Both the position numbers and the translations under genes were made by a program. From contig NZ_ANNV01000130.1 of assembly GCF_000346755.1 (NCBI RefSeq), forward strand, positions 1-64,000: a DNA stretch of 64,000 bases. The letters run 5' to 3'. Origin of the DNA: Pseudomonas sp. CBZ-4 (GTDB lineage: Bacteria > Pseudomonadota > Gammaproteobacteria > Pseudomonadales > Pseudomonadaceae). The notes beneath the pieces are model-generated. The model was given only the letters and a program-made list of their open reading frames with translations, was not told the origin of the DNA and made no database searches. This document shows, one piece after another, positions 60,429 through 64,000 of this stretch. Numbering within the stretch: position 1 is the stretch's first letter; each line of letters begins with the position of its first letter.

Positions 60429-61622
60429 ATGATCATCAAACCGCGGGTTCGTGGCTATATCTGTGTGACCGCTCACCCTGTTGGCTGTGAAGCGAACGTC
60501 AAGCAACAGATCGACTACGTGACCCAACACGGCGTCATCGAAGGCGGCGCCAAGAAGGTGCTGGTCCTCGGCGCTTCCACCGGTTACGGCCTGGCCGCGC
60601 GCATCAGTGCTGCGTTTGGCTGCGGTGCCGACACCCTGGGCGTGTTTTTTGAGAAGCCAAGTGAAGACGGCAAGCTCGGTTCGGCCGGCTGGTACAACAG
60701 CGCCGCATTCGAGAAGTTCGCTGTCGAGAAAGGCCTGTACGCCAAGAGCATCAACGGCGACGCGTTCTCCGACGAGATCAAGCGCCTGACCATCGAGACC
60801 ATCAAGAAAGACCTGGGCAAGATCGACCTGGTGGTCTACAGCCTGGCTGCGCCACGCCGTACCGACCCGCAAGGCGTGGTGCACACCTCCACCCTCAAGC
60901 CGATCGGCAAGCCTGTGACCCTGCGCGGTATCAACACCGACAAAGGCGTCGTGGTCGACACCACCCTTGAGCCTGCAACCCAGGAAGAAATCGACGGCAC
61001 CGTGAAAGTCATGGGTGGCGAAGACTGGCAGCTGTGGATCGACGCCCTGCGTGACGCCGACGTCCTGGCCGAAGGCGCCAAGACCACTGCGTTCACCTAC
61101 CTCGGTGAAAAGCTGACCCAGGACATCTACTGGAACGGCTCCATCGGCGAAGCCAAGAAAGACCTCGACAAAAAAGTCCTGACCCTGCGCGATAACCTCG
61201 CTGCGCTGAAGGGCGATGCCCGTGTGTCGGTGCTCAAGGCCGTGGTTACCCAGGCAAGCTCGGCGATCCCGATCATGCCGCTGTACCTGTCGCTGCTGTT
61301 CAAGGTGATGAAAGAGCAGGGCACCCACGAAGGTTGCATCGAGCAGGTCTACGGCCTGTTCAAGGACAGCCTGTACGGCAGCGAGCCGAAACTCGACGCC
61401 GACGGTCGCCTGCGTGCCGACCTGGCTGAGCTGGAACCGAAAGTCCAGGACGCCGTGGCTGCGCTGTGGAACCAGGTGACCGACGACAACGTCAACGAGA
61501 TCAGCGATTTTGCCGGCTACAAGGCGGAGTTCCTGCGCTTGTTCGGCTTTGAAATCGACGGTGTTGACTACGACGCCGACGTGAACCCGGACGTGAAGAT
61601 CCAGGGCCTGATCACCGCTTAA
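60429..61622 (+). CDS. fabV: Trans-2-enoyl-ACP/CoA reductase FabV
   Basis: NADH-dependent enoyl-ACP reductase of fatty acid elongation, naturally triclosan-insensitive. The 397-residue SDR-like protein carries the cofactor motif [15 protein letters not shown] near residue 45, the N-terminal [19 protein letters not shown], the Tyr-x8-Lys active-site region late in the chain and the FabV-typical [15 protein letters not shown] loop. Start ATG 60429 after GGAAGAGGCAG. Monocistronic; a REPIN follows directly. Confidence 0.96.
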   Translation: MIIKPRVRGYICVTAHPVGCEANVKQQIDYVTQHGVIEGGAKKVLVLGASTGYGLAARISAAFGCGADTLGVFFEKPSEDGKLGSAGWYNSAAFEKFAVEKGLYAKSINGDAFSDEIKRLTIETIKKDLGKIDLVVYSLAAPRRTDPQGVVHTSTLKPIGKPVTLRGINTDKGVVVDTTLEPATQEEIDGTVKVMGGEDWQLWIDALRDADVLAEGAKTTAFTYLGEKLTQDIYWNGSIGEAKKDLDKKVLTLRDNLAALKGDARVSVLKAVVTQASSAIPIMPLYLSLLFKVMKEQGTHEGCIEQVYGLFKDSLYGSEPKLDADGRLRADLAELEPKVQDAVAALWNQVTDDNVNEISDFAGYKAEFLRLFGFEIDGVDYDADVNPDVKIQGLITA

Positions 61623-61640
61623 ACCCGGTCCAGTAAAAAA

Positions 61641-61730
61641 TGTGGGAGCGGGCTTGCCCGCGAAGACGGAGTGTCAGACGCTGAATAGGGCGACTGATGC
61701 ACCGCTTTCGCGGGCAAGCCCGCTCCCACA
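61641..61730. repeat. REPIN
   Basis: Perfect-looking inverted pair TGTGGGAGCGGGCTTGCCCG ... CGGGCAAGCCCGCTCCCACA with a ~40-base interior, between fabV and the LysR gene. Confidence 0.92.
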
Positions 61731-61799
61731 TTTGTTTTGTGCTGTCCCAGAACCTTCTCACGCTCTGCCGAGCGCACCACGCATGCTTGTGGGCAGTTT

Positions 61800-62705
61800 C
61801 TAACGCGCCCATTTCTCCATGGCGAAATCGACAAACGCCCGCAGTTTTGGCAGGCGATAACGGTCCTGGCCGTACAGCAAGTGCATCGGGCGGCTGGGCA
61901 GTTGATACGCGGTCAGCAAGGCCGTCAGCTTGCCGTCCTGCAAGTCGGGTTGCACCAGGGCATCGGGCAGCATGACGATGCCCATGCCTTGCACCGCCGC
62001 CTGGCGCAGCGCTTGCGAGCTGTTGATGGTCAGCGAGCCGGACACCGGGATTTCCACTTCGCCTTCGGCGCCGCTCATGCGCCAGAGTTTGTCGGCGTTG
62101 CGCCAATCGTCGGTGGACGGGTAGGCGAAGGCCAGGCAGTCGTGCTGTTGCAGGTCTTCGGGGGTTCGCGGCGTGCCGCGTCGCGCCAGGTAGCTCGGTG
62201 AGGCACACAGGGTGATGGTGTAATCCTGCATCGGCCGGGCGATCAGGCTGGAGGGTTCCAGGTCGCCCAGGCGGATGGCGACGTCGAAGCCGCTGTCGAC
62301 CATGTCCATGCGCTGGTTGCTGAGCACTACATAGAGCTTGATCAGCGGGTAGCGCTGGGAGAACTCGCTCAAGGCCGGGGCCAGGCGCTCGGTGCCGAAG
62401 GCCGGTGGCGCGGTGATGCGCAGGGTGCCTTTGGGCACATCGCTGTGGGCCTGCTCGGCCAGTTGCTCGGAGTCGGCCACCAGCCCCAGCACTTCCAGGC
62501 AGCGCTGGTAATACTGCCCGCCGAATTCCGTGAGGCTTTGTTTGCGCGTGGTGCGCTTGAGCAGGCTGACCCCCAGGCGCTGTTCGAGAGCGCGCAGGTG
62601 ATTGCCGACCATGGTGGTCGACATCCCGCAGGCCTGGGCGGCCGCCGTCATGCTGCCGGTTTCCACGACTTTTACGTACACCGACATCGCCTGGAACAAA
62701 TCCAT
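61800..62705 (-). CDS. LysR-type transcriptional regulator
   Basis: A 301-residue LysR regulator: winged helix-turn-helix (~1-60; [21 protein letters not shown]) and the LysR substrate-binding domain (~90-290), of the group closest to CrgA/AaeR-like (single 30-residue linker helix, [14 protein letters not shown]). Start at 62705 after AGGACTTGATA; a longer start at 62723 is possible. It is divergent from the aminotransferase gene with a 102-base gap and is the natural candidate to regulate it; ligand unknown. Confidence 0.9.
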   Translation of the reverse strand: MDLFQAMSVYVKVVETGSMTAAAQACGMSTTMVGNHLRALEQRLGVSLLKRTTRKQSLTEFGGQYYQRCLEVLGLVADSEQLAEQAHSDVPKGTLRITAPPAFGTERLAPALSEFSQRYPLIKLYVVLSNQRMDMVDSGFDVAIRLGDLEPSSLIARPMQDYTITLCASPSYLARRGTPRTPEDLQQHDCLAFAYPSTDDWRNADKLWRMSGAEGEVEIPVSGSLTINSSQALRQAAVQGMGIVMLPDALVQPDLQDGKLTALLTAYQLPSRPMHLLYGQDRYRLPKLRAFVDFAMEKWAR

Positions 62706-62807
62706 TATCAAGTCCTGATTCAAAGTAATTGCACGAAAGCGCAGTTTATCCAGCTCAGGTGGCTAACGATACTGCAGGCATCACAACGATGCACTGGAGC
62801 TGCAACC

Positions 62808-63977
62808 ATGACCGCCACCTGCCTGATGACCACTTATCAACCCTTGGCCCTGAGTTTTACCCGTGGCCTGGGCACGCGCCTGTGGGACCAGCAAGGCCGC
62901 GAATACCTGGACGCGGTGGCGGGTGTGGCGGTGACCAATGTGGGGCATTCCCATCCGAAACTGGTGAGTGCCATCCGTGAGCAGGCGGGATTGCTGCTGC
63001 ACACCTCCAACCTCTACAGCATCGACTGGCAACAACGCCTGGCCCAGCGTCTGGCGCGGTTGTCTGGCCTCGACCGCGCGTTCTTCAACAACTCCGACGC
63101 CGAGGCCAACGAGACGGCGCTCAAACTGGCGCGCTTGCATGGCTGGAAAAAGGGCATCGAAGAGCCGTTGGTGGTGGTGATGGAAAACGCCTTCCACGGT
63201 CGCACCCTGGGCACCATGGCGGCCAGCGACGGGCCATCGGTGCGCCTTGGGTTCCAGCGCTTGCCGGGGGATTTTATCAAGGTGGGCTTTGGTGATATCG
63301 CCGCGATTGAGACGATCACGAAGGCTTACGGTGCGCGTATAGCCGCCGTCCTGCTGGAGCCCATCCAGGGCGAAAGTGGCGTGCTGCCCGCGCCGCCCGG
63401 CTATCTGCAAGCCCTGCGTGATCACTGTACGCGCCACGGCTGGCTGCTGATGCTCGACGAAATCCAGACCGGCATTGGCCGCACCGGCACCTGGTTTGCG
63501 TTCCAGCACGAAGGCATCCTCCCGGACGTGATGACCCTGGCCAAAGGCCTTGGTAACGGCGTGCCGATCGGTGCCTGCCTGGCGCGGTCGGCGGTGGCGC
63601 AGCTGTTCACCCCAGGCAGTCACGGCAGCACCTTTGGCGGCAACCCGCTGGCCTGCCGCGTAGGCTGCACCGTGCTGGACATCATTGAAGAGCAAGGTTT
63701 GCTGCAGAACGCCGCGCAACAGGGCGAGCACCTGCTGGCCCGGCTGCGGGTGGAGTTGAGTGAACATCCGCAGGTGCTGGCCATTCGCGGTCAGGGCTTG
63801 ATGATCGGCATCGAGCTGGCCATCCCTTATCGTGGCCTGGCCCAGCGTGCGGCGCAGGAGCACGGACTTTTGATCAACGTGACGCGGGGCAAGATCATTC
63901 GCCTGCTGCCGCCGCTGACCCTGGAGGCCAAAGAGGTGGAGATGATCGTGCGGGCCATCACCCGCCTGCTGGACTAG
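62808..63977 (+). CDS. Class III aminotransferase, acetylornithine type (ArgD-like)
   Basis: PLP-dependent aminotransferase of 389 aa, closest to acetylornithine/succinylornithine transaminases (short class-III form). Motifs: [47 protein letters not shown] (Asp for PLP ring N) and the Schiff-base Lys in [13 protein letters not shown]. One unusual point is [10 protein letters not shown], where most ArgD proteins read NSGTEANE. Substrate likely an omega-amino acid or acetylornithine but not decidable. ATG 62808 after GGAGCTGCAACC. Divergent from the LysR gene; the window ends 23 bases after its stop. Confidence 0.87.
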   Translation: MTATCLMTTYQPLALSFTRGLGTRLWDQQGREYLDAVAGVAVTNVGHSHPKLVSAIREQAGLLLHTSNLYSIDWQQRLAQRLARLSGLDRAFFNNSDAEANETALKLARLHGWKKGIEEPLVVVMENAFHGRTLGTMAASDGPSVRLGFQRLPGDFIKVGFGDIAAIETITKAYGARIAAVLLEPIQGESGVLPAPPGYLQALRDHCTRHGWLLMLDEIQTGIGRTGTWFAFQHEGILPDVMTLAKGLGNGVPIGACLARSAVAQLFTPGSHGSTFGGNPLACRVGCTVLDIIEEQGLLQNAAQQGEHLLARLRVELSEHPQVLAIRGQGLMIGIELAIPYRGLAQRAAQEHGLLINVTRGKIIRLLPPLTLEAKEVEMIVRAITRLLD

Positions 63978-63991
63978 CGGCAATCAATAAA

Positions 63992-64000
63992 TGTGGGAGC
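63992..64000. repeat. Truncated REP element at window edge
   Basis: TGTGGGAGC is the first nine bases of a REP arm cut by the end of the window. Confidence 0.65.

Overview
The window is a 64 kb stretch of chromosome from a Pseudomonas of the fluorescens group. Evidence: GC-rich coding sequence with strong third-position GC bias, Pseudomonas marker genes (psrA, faoA/fadB-fadA, lexA-sulA operon, rssB-like PP2C regulator, gapB-type GAPDH, fabV, signal-peptide-bearing mqo), and many copies of the typical fluorescens-group REP/REPIN hairpins (core GTGGGAGC-GGGCTTGCCCGC or -TGGCTTGCCTGC). About 56 protein genes are called; I see no rRNA, intact tRNA, CRISPR, insertion sequence, prophage or conjugation gene. 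Most of it is housekeeping DNA. Gene order in several blocks matches what I remember of P. aeruginosa PAO1 (slt-uup-usp-fadBA-topA-sulA-lexA-psrA-nagZ; mfd-gap; sthA-glpQ-pilZ-lolCDE; copSR-cupredoxin-queF-mlaA-rssB-tal-dusA), but that comparison is from memory.

Layout. 0-7.3 kb: acnA, rlmM, tusA, a MATE pump and pdxB. 7.3-14.8 kb: a small conserved protein, an MsbA-like ABC exporter, periplasmic slt, ABC-F uup, a universal stress protein, a membrane-anchored unknown. 15.2-22.7 kb: fadBA, DUF1653, topA and two small conserved unknowns. 22.9-25 kb: sulA-lexA with two SOS boxes, divergent from psrA, which has two nested operator palindromes on its own promoter. 25-34.8 kb: nagZ, then the leftward mfd-csiV-SNF2 helicase operon, then gap. 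35-41.9 kb: chalcone-isomerase-fold protein, sthA, glpQ, a PilZ protein and lolC-lolD-lolE. 42-44.7 kb: copper-type two-component system divergent from a periplasmic cupredoxin. 44.7-52.1 kb: queF, DUF4404, a degenerate HAD protein, mlaA, PilZ, REC-PP2C/STAS sigma-S-type switch, tal and dusA. 52.2-62 kb is the most accessory part: a WaaP/RIO-like kinase, a decayed MFS remnant, a Wzz-like protein, mqo, a YXWGXW-type lipoprotein, a vapBC-type toxin-antitoxin pair, ppnN, an LpxO-like hydroxylase and fabV. The end holds a LysR regulator divergent from an acetylornithine-type aminotransferase.

How the parts work together: PsrA (24.3 kb) is the acyl-responsive repressor known to act on fadBA, and a near-consensus PsrA box lies in front of fadB at 15.08 kb, so sensor and target are in the same window. 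LexA controls itself and SulA. Envelope biology is over-represented (LolCDE, MlaA, Slt, NagZ, MsbA-like exporter, LpxO-like, Wzz-like, LPS-type kinase). The best second looks are the HAD protein that has lost its catalytic Asp, the two LolF-like (LolC/LolE hybrid) permeases with a terminator-like hairpin between lolD and lolE, the nested psrA operators, and the partly decayed 52-54.7 kb segment. I found no convincing evidence of a wholly new system.
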